Source: JBGAJN01 sp044224905 (GTDB taxonomy: Bacteria > Verrucomicrobiota > Verrucomicrobiia > Limisphaerales > JBGAJN01). Taken from it: a stretch of DNA of 64,000 bases. How positions within the stretch are numbered: the stretch's first letter is position 1; each line of letters opens with the position of its first letter. Of the stretch, positions 25,661-34,813 are shown one piece after another. Both the position numbers and the translations under genes were made by a program. Below the pieces are notes generated by a model, which was not told the origin of the DNA, did no database searches, and worked only from the letters and a program-made list of their open reading frames with translations. The stretch covers positions 682,001 through 746,000 of the forward strand of contig JBGAJN010000001.1 of assembly GCA_044224905.1 (NCBI GenBank), in the 5' to 3' direction.

Positions 25661-26365
25661 TCAGCCACGGAAGGGTGCCGTCGTGATCCGGATGATATCA
25701 TCCTTCACCTCAAAAACCGGATACGTGCCCGCCATCATTTTCTTCAACCGATTGGTCGTCGGATAATGCTTGCCGACCCCAAACTCGCGCGCGTCGTCGA
25801 TCAGGATGACGTGGTTCTTGATCGGGTGCCGGAGAATTTCCGCGAGCTCTTCGACGATGGGCGTGTCGATTTTTCCCGTGGCGGTCTCCCCGCCCGAGGC
25901 GTGAGCGTCGAGCCAGAATACGACCGGGCGTTTAATTTTCGCGAGGAGCTTGGGTAGCATTTCGCCGCTGTCTCCGTGGTGCAAATGCACGTGACGATTG
26001 TCTGCGAACCTTTGCTGCGCCTTGGCGAACAGTTCATCGCTGAGTTCGATGCTGTGAATCTCTTCAAACGAATCGAGCATCGCGGCGATCATGTGACCGC
26101 GGAACGTGCCGGTCTCGATCAACACCGGGCAGCCGAATTGTTTGGCGTAGGCGCGAACCGTGGCTTGTTTGACCGTATGCTCGGCGGGTTTGGGGCGCAG
26201 ACCCTGGCGGATCGACTTGAGCTTGTCGCGCGACTCACCGCGCGCCACGCCTTTCAGGTGTTCGGGGTGCAGGTATTCGCCGAGATTCGCGAGCTTCCGC
26301 TTCAGGATATTCACAACGCTGCTATTACAATGCGCCCGAATTAGCGGGGTCAATCTCCGTTTCAT
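25661..26365 (-). CDS. SAM-dependent methyltransferase-like protein
   Basis: A 234-residue protein with a class I methyltransferase fold. Motif I is read as LIETGTFRGHMIAAMLDSF, followed by the acidic residue at the end of strand 2 (IHSIELSDELF) and a late VFWLDAHASGGET segment similar to glycan or cephalosporin-hydroxylase-like methyltransferases. The likely substrate is a sugar in the surface glycan (inference from context). The ATG at 26365 was chosen. The open frame continues upstream for another 169 codons, but that stretch is antisense to the GT2 gene and has no recognisable protein content. Confidence 0.7.
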   Translation of the reverse strand: MKRRLTPLIRAHCNSSVVNILKRKLANLGEYLHPEHLKGVARGESRDKLKSIRQGLRPKPAEHTVKQATVRAYAKQFGCPVLIETGTFRGHMIAAMLDSFEEIHSIELSDELFAKAQQRFADNRHVHLHHGDSGEMLPKLLAKIKRPVVFWLDAHASGGETATGKIDTPIVEELAEILRHPIKNHVILIDDAREFGVGKHYPTTNRLKKMMAGTYPVFEVKDDIIRITTAPFRG

Positions 26366-26491
26366 CGGATCGATCAACTTTTCCTGCGTGCCCGCGCGGA
26401 TGGCAAACGTCCCTTGGCAATTGCCACTCGAACTGTTACTGCTTTCGCCAAGCCGTCGGACGCGGGCCTCAATCACCGGCGCAAGACTCTG

Positions 26492-27277
26492 ATGTCCACC
26501 AAACTGCCCCTGACCGTTTGCATGATCGCCGGTGCGGAAGCGCACCGGATCGGTCGCGCTTTGGAAAGTGTGGCCGGCTGGACGCAGGAAATCGTGGTCG
26601 TTTTGAACGCCGACGTCACGGATGGAACGGATGACGTGGCGCGAAAACACGGCGCGCAGGTTTTTCGCGAATCGTGGCAGGGCTTCGTGAAACAGAAAGC
26701 CTCCGCCACCGCGAAGGCTTCGCAATCGTGGATCTTGGGGCTCGACGCGGACGAGGTCGTCACGCCGGAACTGCGCGCGGAAATTGAACGGACCATTTCG
26801 CAAGGCGGCGTGACGCAAGCCGCGTATTCGTTTCCGCGGTGCACATTTTTTTGCGGACGCTGGATTCGCCACGGCGATTGGTATCCGGATCGGGTTACGC
26901 GCTTGTGGAAAAAAGATTCAGCCACGTGGGCGGGCATTGATCCGCACGCCAACTTGGAAGTGCGTGGCGAGATCGGCCAGTTGCGCAGCGACCTGTTGCA
27001 TTATCCGAACGAGACGATCGATCGCCAGCTCGCAAAGATCACCAGTTACAGCGAGGATTTTTTACGCGACGCGCAACGAACGGGTCGCCCGGCCACCGTG
27101 TTTGATCTGGCGTTTCGTCCGGGCTGGCGGTTTCTCCGTTCGTATTTATTTCGCCTCGGCTTCCTTGATGGCTGGCAGGGTTACTACATCGCGTGGATGA
27201 CGGCGTTTTATACGGTGACGCGCTACGCGAAGGTGCGCGAGGCTCAGCAGACCGCGTCTCGAACGTCGAGTGCCTAA
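26492..27277 (+). CDS. WaaE/KdtX-like LPS core glycosyltransferase (GT2)
   Basis: A 261-residue GT-A fold enzyme. It starts LPLTVCMIAGAEAHRIGRAL, keeps the DVTDGTDDVARKHGAQVF block, and has the metal-binding DxD-like motif LGLDADEVVTPEL. The RVTRLWKKDSA...HANLEVRG section and the late FYTVTRYAKV helix match WaaE-type beta-glucosyltransferases of the LPS inner core. A UDP-sugar donor is likely. It is divergent from the methyltransferase gene at 26365 across about 126 bp, which probably holds both promoters. Confidence 0.85.
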   Translation: MSTKLPLTVCMIAGAEAHRIGRALESVAGWTQEIVVVLNADVTDGTDDVARKHGAQVFRESWQGFVKQKASATAKASQSWILGLDADEVVTPELRAEIERTISQGGVTQAAYSFPRCTFFCGRWIRHGDWYPDRVTRLWKKDSATWAGIDPHANLEVRGEIGQLRSDLLHYPNETIDRQLAKITSYSEDFLRDAQRTGRPATVFDLAFRPGWRFLRSYLFRLGFLDGWQGYYIAWMTAFYTVTRYAKVREAQQTASRTSSA

Positions 27278-27312
27278 GGTCGCCACGGTCCGCGATTTAA
27301 TTACTGGAATAA

Positions 27313-28050
27313 ATGAACACGACAACCACATCACCGCTGCCGCGTGCGCGCCGGGAAATCCACGACAAGGTCGAGCAACTGATCGCGGGTCTTGGCGGCG
27401 CGGCCAACAAAAAGGCGCTCGATGCCCCGCTCGGTCCGGGTGCGATGGCGTTGTCGCTCCACGAAACCGGCTACGCGGTGTCGGGCGTGGACATCGATTT
27501 GGAGCAGTCCAGCGGGCTTCCGCCGGCGATCTCCCGCCAAGTCTGCAATCTCAACGGCACACTTCCCTTTGCCGACGCGACGTTTGATCTCGTCACTTCG
27601 TTGGAAGGAATCGAGCACGTCGAAAATCATTTCCAAATGCTCCGCGAGTTGGGGCGGGTCACGAAGCGTGGCGGACACTTGATCATTTCCACGCCGAACG
27701 TTTGCAATCTGGAGGACCGTCTGAACTTTCTCGTGCGCGGTTCGTTCTATCGTTTCATCAGCCGCGAGGAGATGGAGAAACACGGCTCGGGCTACGACCA
27801 CCAAAATCTCATCACCTACGTGGAATTGCGCCAGGTGCTCGACTGGGCGGGCTTCGAGCCGCTGCAGGTCGAACGCGATCGCGCGAAGTGGAAGCAATCG
27901 GTCTTTCTGTTTCCGCTGTGGCTGCTGTTGAAGTTTTACGGAGCGCTGCAGTCGGCCAAGCGGAACAAGAAGTATCTGCTCGATGAAACTTCCGCGCGGA
28001 ATGTTCTTTTGGGCGGCAACACAATCATCATTCTCGCTCGTAAGCGCTGA
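27313..28050 (+). CDS. Class I SAM methyltransferase
   Basis: A 245-residue enzyme. Motif I is degenerate (ALDAPLGPGAMALSL instead of the Gly-rich loop), with the strand-2 acidic residue in VSGVDIDLEQS. Post-motif blocks FDLVTSLEGIEHVENHFQML and RGGHLIISTPNV are typical of the Methyltransf_11/25 group. The C-terminal FLFPLWLLLKFYGAL is hydrophobic and may associate with the membrane. It follows the WaaE-like gene after 35 bp and precedes a GT2 gene, so it probably methylates a sugar or lipid carrier of the glycan. Confidence 0.83.
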   Translation: MNTTTTSPLPRARREIHDKVEQLIAGLGGAANKKALDAPLGPGAMALSLHETGYAVSGVDIDLEQSSGLPPAISRQVCNLNGTLPFADATFDLVTSLEGIEHVENHFQMLRELGRVTKRGGHLIISTPNVCNLEDRLNFLVRGSFYRFISREEMEKHGSGYDHQNLITYVELRQVLDWAGFEPLQVERDRAKWKQSVFLFPLWLLLKFYGALQSAKRNKKYLLDETSARNVLLGGNTIIILARKR

Positions 28051-28070
28051 CGCAGCCAGTCGTGCCTCCG

Positions 28071-29027
28071 ATGAACGATTCTTCGCACTGTGATGTTTCC
28101 GTCATCATTGTCACGCGCAATACGTGTGCGTTGACTTGTGCGGCGATTCGATCCGTGGCCGAAGGGCATGGCAGTCTCACAACGGAGGTGGCGCTGGTGG
28201 ACAACGCTTCGACCGACGACACGCCCAAGGTCGTCGCGCGCGATTTTCCGTCGGTGAAATACATTCGTTCCGAATCCAATCTCGGTTTCTCGCGGGCGAA
28301 CAATCTTGGCGCCAAAGGATCCACGGCGGAGTTCGTTTTGTTGCTCAATTCCGATGCACGCTTGAAGGTGGACTCGCTCCCGAACGCTGTGAAGTGGATG
28401 CGGGAACATCCGGCATGCGGAATTGCCGGAGCGCAATTGCTGAACCCAGATGGCTCGCGACAAAACTCAATCGCCAACTTTCCGACGCTCGCCACGGAGT
28501 TGCTGAACAAGTCGCTGCTGCGCCGGTTGTTTCCACAGCGCTTTCCTGGGAAGGAGCAGCGTTACACCGAACCCGTCGAGGTCGAATCGGTGATCGGTGC
28601 GTTCATGCTGGTCCGTGGCGATCTTTGGCGCTCACTGCAGGGGCTCGATGAACGCTTTTTCTTCTTCTTTGAGGAAACCGATTTCTGCCTGCAAGCGCGG
28701 CGTCGCGGGGCGAAGGTCTACCATCTGCCGCATGTCGAGGTCTGGCACGAGCAGGGCAAGAGTGCGAAGCAAGTGCCGGCGCCGGCGCGCATTGAGTATT
28801 GGCGCTCGCGTTACATTTACTTTCGGAAAAACCACGGCGGCATCACGCGCGGAATTTTGTTCGCCGGTTTGATGGTGCGATTGCTGGTCGATTGGCTGGC
28901 TAGCGGCGTGATGAATCTCTTCACTGCAGGTCGATCGCCGCGCTGGCGAAATTATTGGAACGTCAACTCCGCGTTGTGGCGGTGGCACCTCTTGGGATGC
29001 CCGCGCGAAATGGGAATTCCCCGATGA
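28071..29027 (+). CDS. Glycosyltransferase family 2 (rhamnosyltransferase-like)
   Basis: A 318-residue GT-A enzyme with VSVIIVTRNTCALTCAAI at the start, VALVDNASTDDTPKVV, the conserved NLGFSRANNLGAKGS block, and the metal-site region LLLNSDARLK. The catalytic-base region is FFFFFEETDFCLQARRRGAK, with the ED-like pair. This is the WbbL-type pattern, often using dTDP-rhamnose; rmlA/rmlB lie further along this window. The C-terminus has a hydrophobic stretch. GTG at 28062 is an alternative start. The stop overlaps the next gene's ATG (ATGA). Confidence 0.88.
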   Translation: MNDSSHCDVSVIIVTRNTCALTCAAIRSVAEGHGSLTTEVALVDNASTDDTPKVVARDFPSVKYIRSESNLGFSRANNLGAKGSTAEFVLLLNSDARLKVDSLPNAVKWMREHPACGIAGAQLLNPDGSRQNSIANFPTLATELLNKSLLRRLFPQRFPGKEQRYTEPVEVESVIGAFMLVRGDLWRSLQGLDERFFFFFEETDFCLQARRRGAKVYHLPHVEVWHEQGKSAKQVPAPARIEYWRSRYIYFRKNHGGITRGILFAGLMVRLLVDWLASGVMNLFTAGRSPRWRNYWNVNSALWRWHLLGCPREMGIPR

Positions 29028-30187
29028 ACTCTGCGACGCTGCGCATCCTGCATCTCAACTCGATGCTCAAGGGGGGCGGCACCGATGATCAATGTGTGAA
29101 ACTGGCCCACGGCCTGCAACAACTGGGTCAGCGGGTTTGGATCGCTGGACCGGATGGGCGTGATTTTTCTCGGGTGGTTCGTTCACTCGGCGTTCAGTTT
29201 CAACCGCTGCCGGATGAGGGAATCGCGAAACACCGTTTCATCCGCCACGCCGCGCGGTTTATTCGCGAACAGAAAATCCAGATCGTCCATGGACATCACG
29301 GGCGCGACATCTGGCCAACCATTCTCGCCGCAAAACTTTCCGGCGTCCGGCCCAAGATTGTGCTCACGCGTCACATGGCGAAAAGCCCTGGCTCGTGGTT
29401 CAGCCGAAAATTCATGCTCGGACAATGCGACGCGTTGATCGCGGTCTCGGAGTTTGTCGCGCACGTTCTGCGCGAAGGTGATTACGAGCCTGAGTCGCCT
29501 GAAGCGGAGCGCCACTCCCGTCCCCCGATCCAAGGCGACTTTTCCAAGGTGCGAGTGATCTACGGTGGTATCGACACGAATCGATTCCAACCTGCCGACG
29601 CTGGCGCGCTGCGTGCCGAGTGGAATCTGGAGCCGCAGCATTTCGCTTTCGCGGTCGTGGGCAGCTACGATTTGCCGCGCGGCAAAGGGCAGCGGGAATT
29701 TCTTCAAGCAGCGGCACAAATCCATCTGCAGATTCCGAATGCGCGTTTCCTGATCGTGGGGCGCGGCAATCTGGCCGACACGCTGCGTGCCGACATCGAT
29801 CGCCTAGGACTCGCAGGCAAAGCGTGGCTCACGCCGTACTGCCACAACATGCCAGCGGCGATGAACGCGATCGATTGTCTCGTACATCCGCAAGTAGGCA
29901 CTGAGGCGCTCGGCTTGGTCGTTTGCGAAGCGCACGCCTGCGGCAAGCCCGTCATCGCCTCGGCGCTCGATGGAATTCCCGAAGCCTTCGCTGTGGGTGG
30001 CTACGGCGAACTCGTCCCGGCGGAATCGGTTGATCGACTCGCGGCCGCGATGTCGAAATGGGGAATCAGTGCGCGTCCAACTCTTGCGGAGGCACGGCAA
30101 CTTCATGCTCGCGTTCAGGAACGCTTCTCGTTGCCGCGTCAGGCGGAGAGCGTGCTGGGACTCTATCGGGGTTTGATCGACGGTTGA
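29024..30187 (+). CDS. Glycosyltransferase family 4
   Basis: A 387-residue GT-B enzyme. The N-terminal domain begins LRILHLNSMLKGGGTDDQC and contains IVHGHHGRDIWPTILAAKL. The C-terminal donor domain has VRVIYGGIDTNRFQP, ARFLIVGRGNLADTL and the GT4 E-x7-E region GTEALGLVVCEAHACGKPV. It should add a sugar from a nucleotide donor to a lipid-linked acceptor. Its ATG overlaps the stop of the GT2 gene by 4 bp, so the two are translationally coupled. Confidence 0.92.
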   Translation: MNSATLRILHLNSMLKGGGTDDQCVKLAHGLQQLGQRVWIAGPDGRDFSRVVRSLGVQFQPLPDEGIAKHRFIRHAARFIREQKIQIVHGHHGRDIWPTILAAKLSGVRPKIVLTRHMAKSPGSWFSRKFMLGQCDALIAVSEFVAHVLREGDYEPESPEAERHSRPPIQGDFSKVRVIYGGIDTNRFQPADAGALRAEWNLEPQHFAFAVVGSYDLPRGKGQREFLQAAAQIHLQIPNARFLIVGRGNLADTLRADIDRLGLAGKAWLTPYCHNMPAAMNAIDCLVHPQVGTEALGLVVCEAHACGKPVIASALDGIPEAFAVGGYGELVPAESVDRLAAAMSKWGISARPTLAEARQLHARVQERFSLPRQAESVLGLYRGLIDG

Positions 30188-30224
30188 TGCGGCGTCGATC
30201 GATCCAGCGTTGTTCCCAACGGCA

Positions 30225-31055
30225 TTAGCGCTTTCCTCGAATCTTGGACACAGCTTTTCCGAGCTCTCGGCTGATCCGCGCGCGGCGTTTGGCTGCAAAA
30301 TCTTTCCAGCGCTGCCAACTTGAAGGCGGCGCGATATTTCCCTGATCAGGAATCTGGAGATCGGGAAACCTCGCTCTCAAAACTTGGAGCGTCGCAGGCA
30401 TGGCTCGTTGCGAAAGATGGATGCGATCCAGGTAAAACCACCCGCGCGTGAGCCCTCGGGTATCTACGAAGAACTCAAACGTTGAGAGGAACGTTATCGA
30501 GTGCTTCGCGCAATCCGTGGCGAGCGCGTCGTTAAAATTTCGGCTGACTGCGTTACGCTCGCGACACGTGCCGACGGTGGGGAATTCGTCGTGCGGATCG
30601 GAAGCTTTGCCTGATTTCCGGCGGCTCGGAATGGCGTTGTAAACGATGACCTCGAATCCTGCCGCGCGGATTTCTTGAATGGCTTCGAAGTAGCGAGCGG
30701 CACAGTCGCGAGCGATCTCAGCGGGAGCGCGCTGCTGTTGCTCGGCTTGATGCAGCAGATGCGCGCGGCAATCGATTTCGCCAAAGCATAGCAATACGCG
30801 TCCGCTGGGCGGAACCGCAGTCAGGAGAATTTCCCACACCTGTTCGCGCCCGCGCGTTTTGGTGCCGGCACGCATGAGGTTGAAAGCGAGCGCGGCGCCG
30901 ACGTGAAACGTTCGGAAGTAAGGCAGGGCGTCCGCTGAGGGTTGCGGCCAGATTGGTTGAATTCGATCCGTGCCAGAAAAAAAACTCACGTGACTATCGC
31001 CGAGGCAATAGATCGGGCGGGCCACGGGCGCACCGCTGGAAGCGTTTTGCGTCAT
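30225..31055 (-). CDS. SGNH/GDSL-hydrolase-like protein in the glycan region
   Basis: A 276-residue protein without a signal peptide. The nucleophile block is YCLGDSHVSFF, the oxyanion block is LLCFGEIDCRAH (Glu-Ile-Asp instead of Gly-x-Asn-Asp), and the terminal Asp-x-x-His is YLDRIHLSQRA. Together these suggest an SGNH-type esterase or acyltransferase. Context among glycosyltransferases and next to an MBOAT gene suggests it acts on sugar acyl groups. It is convergent with the GT4 gene, with 37 bp between stops, and divergent from the MBOAT gene. Confidence 0.7.
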   Translation of the reverse strand: MTQNASSGAPVARPIYCLGDSHVSFFSGTDRIQPIWPQPSADALPYFRTFHVGAALAFNLMRAGTKTRGREQVWEILLTAVPPSGRVLLCFGEIDCRAHLLHQAEQQQRAPAEIARDCAARYFEAIQEIRAAGFEVIVYNAIPSRRKSGKASDPHDEFPTVGTCRERNAVSRNFNDALATDCAKHSITFLSTFEFFVDTRGLTRGWFYLDRIHLSQRAMPATLQVLRARFPDLQIPDQGNIAPPSSWQRWKDFAAKRRARISRELGKAVSKIRGKR

Positions 31056-31289
31056 CGAGAGGCCGCGATTGAAACCGGTTGGCTGGCGAGGACAGCTCGA
31101 CGCTGCGTCACGACGGCGGGTTGAGAATTGAAATCACCGACCAAGTTCATGTCGCGGAAACTATGGATGGGCGCGCTCATCGTCAATCGTTGGTGGTGAA
31201 GCTTCGTTTGGGGAAATTGGTTTGACAGTCGCGGAGGGGCGTGGCGCATTTGGGCCTTCGCTGATCTCAACTGAGAGAGCCAAAGCCTA

Positions 31290-32786
31290 ATGCTATTTAA
31301 TTCCTACGTTTTCATCGGCGTCTTTTTGCCGGTAACGCTTCTGGGATTTTTTGCGCTCTCCACGCGACCCAATGGCAACCGATTGGCCAAGGCGTGGCTC
31401 GTCGTGGTTTCGCTTTTCTTTTACGGTTGGTGGAATCCCGCGTACATCGGGCTCATGGGCGCGTCGATCCTCTTCAATTTTTACTTCGGAAAATCGCTGT
31501 GGCGGGCGCGAGAACAGCCTGCACGGGGGCGAATGCTTCTGGCGTTGGCCGTGGCGGCAAATATCGCGCTGCTCGGTTACTACAAGTATGCGAACTTCTT
31601 CGTCAATGTTTCGAATGACTGGTTCGGGACGCATTGGAATTTTGGAAAGCTGGTGTTGCCACTGGGGATTTCGTTTTTCACCTTCACGCAAATTACGTAT
31701 CTCGTGGATTCGTATCGCGGTGAAGTGGGCGAAGGAAATCTGGCCGACTACACGTTGTTCGTGACGTTCTTTCCGCACCTGATCGCTGGTCCGGTCATTC
31801 ACCACTCCGAGATGATGCCGCAATTCGCGCGGCCCTCCACGTATCGCTTTCGTTGGGACAACATGGCTGTCGGAGTCACGCTGTTTGCGATCGGTCTGTT
31901 CAAGAAGGTGGTCGTGGCCGATGCGTTGAGCGGTCACGTGGGCAAAGTCTTCGGCGCTGCGTCCACGGGGCATTATCTGGGTTGCAGCGATGCATGGGCA
32001 GGGGCCTTGTGCTACACCTTTCAAATCTACTTCGATTTCTCTGGTTACTCCGACATGGCCCTCGGGCTTGCGCGCATGTTCGGAATCGTCCTGCCGTGGA
32101 ACTTCAATTCCCCGTATAAAGCGACCGACCTCGTGGACTTTTGGCGGCGCTGGCATATCACGCTGTCGCGCTGCCTTCGCGACTACGTCTACATTCCGCT
32201 CGGCGGCAATCGGCGCGGACCGATGCGTCGCTATGTCAACTTAATCGCCACGATGCTGCTCGGCGGATTGTGGCACGGCGCCGGATGGACGTTCATTGTT
32301 TGGGGCGCGCTGCATGGCTTTGGTCTGGCACTGAATCATCTGCTCACGAGTTTCGTTCCCATCTTGCGTGCTCCTGCGGGGCCGCCGTGGAGCGTGCGCT
32401 GGACTGGGCGCGTGCTGACGTTTCTGGTGGTCGTGATCGGTTGGGTTTTCTTCCGCGCCACCGATTTGCCCAGCGCGCTGGTGATGCTCAAAGCAATGGT
32501 GGGCTTTGGCCCGGCCGCGGAGGTGGGCGCGATCGGCTTGCTGCGACCGCAATTGTGGATTCAATTGCTCGGCTTGCTGGCTTTTGTTTGGTGGGCGCCG
32601 AATGCAGTCGAGCTCATGCGCGACTTCAACCCGGCCATCCTCATTTATCAGGAAAATATGCCGCCTCAACCCGCGTGGATGCGCTGGCGTCCGGTCGGCG
32701 CATGGTCGGTTGTCGTCGCGCTGTTGCTGGCGGCCTCGGTTCTCTCGCTCACTCGTGCAGGTGAATTCCTCTACTACAACTTCTGA
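31290..32786 (+). CDS. MBOAT-family O-acyltransferase (AlgI/DltB-like)
   Basis: A 498-residue polytopic membrane protein with about ten hydrophobic helices. It opens with MLFNSYVFIGVFLPVTLLGF, contains the family patterns LPLGISFFTFTQITYLVDSY, HLIAGPVIHHSEMMPQF and DFWRRWHITLSRCLRDYVYI, and has the catalytic His329 in GGLWHGAGWTFIVWG. AlgI-type proteins carry acyl groups across the inner membrane to modify exported polysaccharides. The next gene, 7 bp downstream, encodes an SGNH-like membrane-anchored protein, the usual partner. Confidence 0.95.
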   Translation: MLFNSYVFIGVFLPVTLLGFFALSTRPNGNRLAKAWLVVVSLFFYGWWNPAYIGLMGASILFNFYFGKSLWRAREQPARGRMLLALAVAANIALLGYYKYANFFVNVSNDWFGTHWNFGKLVLPLGISFFTFTQITYLVDSYRGEVGEGNLADYTLFVTFFPHLIAGPVIHHSEMMPQFARPSTYRFRWDNMAVGVTLFAIGLFKKVVVADALSGHVGKVFGAASTGHYLGCSDAWAGALCYTFQIYFDFSGYSDMALGLARMFGIVLPWNFNSPYKATDLVDFWRRWHITLSRCLRDYVYIPLGGNRRGPMRRYVNLIATMLLGGLWHGAGWTFIVWGALHGFGLALNHLLTSFVPILRAPAGPPWSVRWTGRVLTFLVVVIGWVFFRATDLPSALVMLKAMVGFGPAAEVGAIGLLRPQLWIQLLGLLAFVWWAPNAVELMRDFNPAILIYQENMPPQPAWMRWRPVGAWSVVVALLLAASVLSLTRAGEFLYYNF

Positions 32787-32793
32787 CGCGGTC

Positions 32794-33768
32794 GTGACGG
32801 ATTCGTTCCGCCGCTACGCCCGCCGCACGCTGCTGATAGCGACGGCGATCGTATTGGCCTTCGGCGCGTTCAACCTGTTAATTGACCCGTACAATTATTT
32901 CGGATTAAACCGGCTGGGAGTCTACATCTCGGCGGAACGCGAAGCGAAAGCTCGCTTCATCCGCACGCAGCCACACAACGCGGTGATTCTGGGTAACAGC
33001 AAGGCGGCGATGATTCCGGTCGGCCCGCTTGAGCGCTTCCGTTTCTTTAACGCGGCTTTCAGCGGCGCAGAACCGTACGAGATGCAGCAGTTCGTCGAAC
33101 ACTTCGTGGATAGCGAGGAGTTGGTTTTGTTGAGCATCGATCTTGGCCAATACGACAAAACCGATGTGCGAGAAGATCGATTCGCTCCTTGGCGTCTTGA
33201 AGACATCTTGGACAAAACGTTGAACCTGCGAACCTTTGAGTATTCTGTCCGGACAATTTCATCCCATGTGCGGCACGAAGAAACTCACGTGGCGAGCGAC
33301 GGTAGCGTGAATACTGGCAAGTGGTTCGAAAAAATGGATCGTGAAGATCCTCAAAGGGCGAATTGGGCGATCAACAAATTCAACGAAGATTTTGCGAGCT
33401 ACTCGCGCGCGCCTGAGTTCGGAATGGCATCGTTTAAACGCATCGCGCAAACCCTCCGGCAAAGGGGCATTCGCTGTATCGTGTTCATACCGCCGTTGCA
33501 TGGCGAAATCTCCGGTCGACTTGCTGCGTCCCCCGGCGCCGCTCGCCTTCAGAGGTGGAAAAATGAGCTCGCGACGATTTTCCCAGAAATTATTGATCTG
33601 TCGCACAGCAAGTACTCCGACCCAGCTGGCTTTTTCAAATCCGATCCGGTGCATTTCAAACCCCAGATCGGTGTGGAATTCGTCAACCGCGAGATTCTTC
33701 CTCGCGTAGCGGCTAGAACTTCCTCAACGGGCAATACGCCTGCGAAACCGGTTGAGCGGGTGAAGTGA
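32794..33768 (+). CDS. Membrane-anchored SGNH-like partner of the MBOAT protein
   Basis: About 324 residues. An N-terminal membrane anchor (TLLIATAIVLAFGAFNLLI) is followed by a periplasmic domain with block I VILGNSKAAMIP and block V SDPVHFKPQIG (Asp-x-x-His). The layout is that of DltD/AlgJ/AlgX-type partners that transfer an acyl group from an MBOAT protein onto a glycan. Block I has Ser in Gly-Asn-Ser. The start is GTG at 32794; a GTG at 32761 is also in frame. Without a strong ribosome-binding site the choice rests on placing the anchor at the N-terminus. Confidence 0.75.
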   Translation: MTDSFRRYARRTLLIATAIVLAFGAFNLLIDPYNYFGLNRLGVYISAEREAKARFIRTQPHNAVILGNSKAAMIPVGPLERFRFFNAAFSGAEPYEMQQFVEHFVDSEELVLLSIDLGQYDKTDVREDRFAPWRLEDILDKTLNLRTFEYSVRTISSHVRHEETHVASDGSVNTGKWFEKMDREDPQRANWAINKFNEDFASYSRAPEFGMASFKRIAQTLRQRGIRCIVFIPPLHGEISGRLAASPGAARLQRWKNELATIFPEIIDLSHSKYSDPAGFFKSDPVHFKPQIGVEFVNREILPRVAARTSSTGNTPAKPVERVK

Positions 33769-33874
33769 GGCGGTGGTGGTTGCCGTTGCCCGTTTTCTGG
33801 GCTCGCATCGAGCGTGAATCGCCGGCAGTTTCACTGAAGATAATCAACGGTGCCGGTTGATTGGCCTTTGCAGC

Positions 33875-34813
33875 ATGAACAAAAAGAAAATCAGAATCGA
33901 TTTCTGCGATTTCCATTGGTTTTACGCCAAGACCAATAATTTTCTTTACAACCTGCTGAAGGAGCGCTTCGACGTGGAGATCACGGATCAGCCGGACTTC
34001 GTAATTTATTCCTCGTATGGTCACGTCCATAAGCTTCATTCGGGCGTTCGGATATTTGCATCGTGGGAATCGGAGGCGCCTGACTATTCCGAGTGTGATT
34101 ACTCAATCAGTTGCCTAAAAGTGGCCGACCCGCGACATCTTCAATTGCCCTACTACGTCCACCGCGGGGATCCCAATGCGTTGATCAAACGAAACGATGA
34201 TCCGGAGAAAATTCTCGCGACGAAGACCAAGTTCTGCAGCTTCGTGGTCAGCAATCATCATCCGCGAAAAAATCGAAACCGGGTGGAGTTTTTCCAGCGA
34301 CTCTCTAAGTACAAACGCGTTGATTCTGGCGGGCGCTTGCTGAACAACATCGGTGGGCCGATTCCTGGATGGGAGGACGGAAAGCTAAAGTTTCTGCGCG
34401 ACTACAAGTTTAACATCGCCTTCGAGAATGCGGCTTTACCGGGTTACACGACCGAGAAGATTTTTGAAGCGATGCATGCGCGCTGCCTGCCGATTTATTG
34501 GGGCAACCCCGAGATCGCCAAGGAGTTTAATCCGAAGAGCTTTCTGAACCTTGCTGACTTTCCCGACGCGGATGCTTTGATCGCCAAGATCGTGGAGCTG
34601 GATCAGGACGACGCCAAGTACCTCGCTTATATGCGTGAGCCGTATTTTTACGACGACAAACCCAATCAGTTTTTCGACCGGGGACGAGTCCTTGATTATT
34701 TCGAAAAGATCTTCTCGACCCCTATCCAGCCCGTGAGTCAGAAGAAAAAGTGGTATTCGATCGGGCGCTGGAAGTTGGTCAAGCGGTATGGAAACCGGGC
34801 GATATGGCAGTGA
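33875..34813 (+). CDS. Glycosyltransferase family 10 (fucosyltransferase-like)
   Basis: A 312-residue GT-B enzyme. The C-terminal GT10 signature is clear: KFNIAFENAALPGYTTEKIF then MHARCLPIYWGNPEI. The preceding FCSFVVSNHHPRKNRNRVEF matches the block seen in alpha-1,3-fucosyltransferases. The expected donor is GDP-fucose or another GDP-deoxy sugar; no GDP-fucose synthesis genes are in the window. The ATG at 33875 was chosen over a TTG at 33857. The stop overlaps the next gene by 10 bp. Confidence 0.9.
   Translation: MNKKKIRIDFCDFHWFYAKTNNFLYNLLKERFDVEITDQPDFVIYSSYGHVHKLHSGVRIFASWESEAPDYSECDYSISCLKVADPRHLQLPYYVHRGDPNALIKRNDDPEKILATKTKFCSFVVSNHHPRKNRNRVEFFQRLSKYKRVDSGGRLLNNIGGPIPGWEDGKLKFLRDYKFNIAFENAALPGYTTEKIFEAMHARCLPIYWGNPEIAKEFNPKSFLNLADFPDADALIAKIVELDQDDAKYLAYMREPYFYDDKPNQFFDRGRVLDYFEKIFSTPIQPVSQKKKWYSIGRWKLVKRYGNRAIWQ

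Noticed and set aside
26366..26872. N-terminal extension of the methyltransferase at 25661
   Set aside because: The extra residues are antisense to the WaaE-like gene and have low-complexity, Arg-rich content; the ATG at 26365 starts the folded protein.
31052..31270. Short minus-strand frame whose stop overlaps the SGNH gene start (ATGA)
   Set aside because: The overlap is suggestive, but the peptide has no motif and no ribosome-binding site was seen. It is left as a possible leader only.
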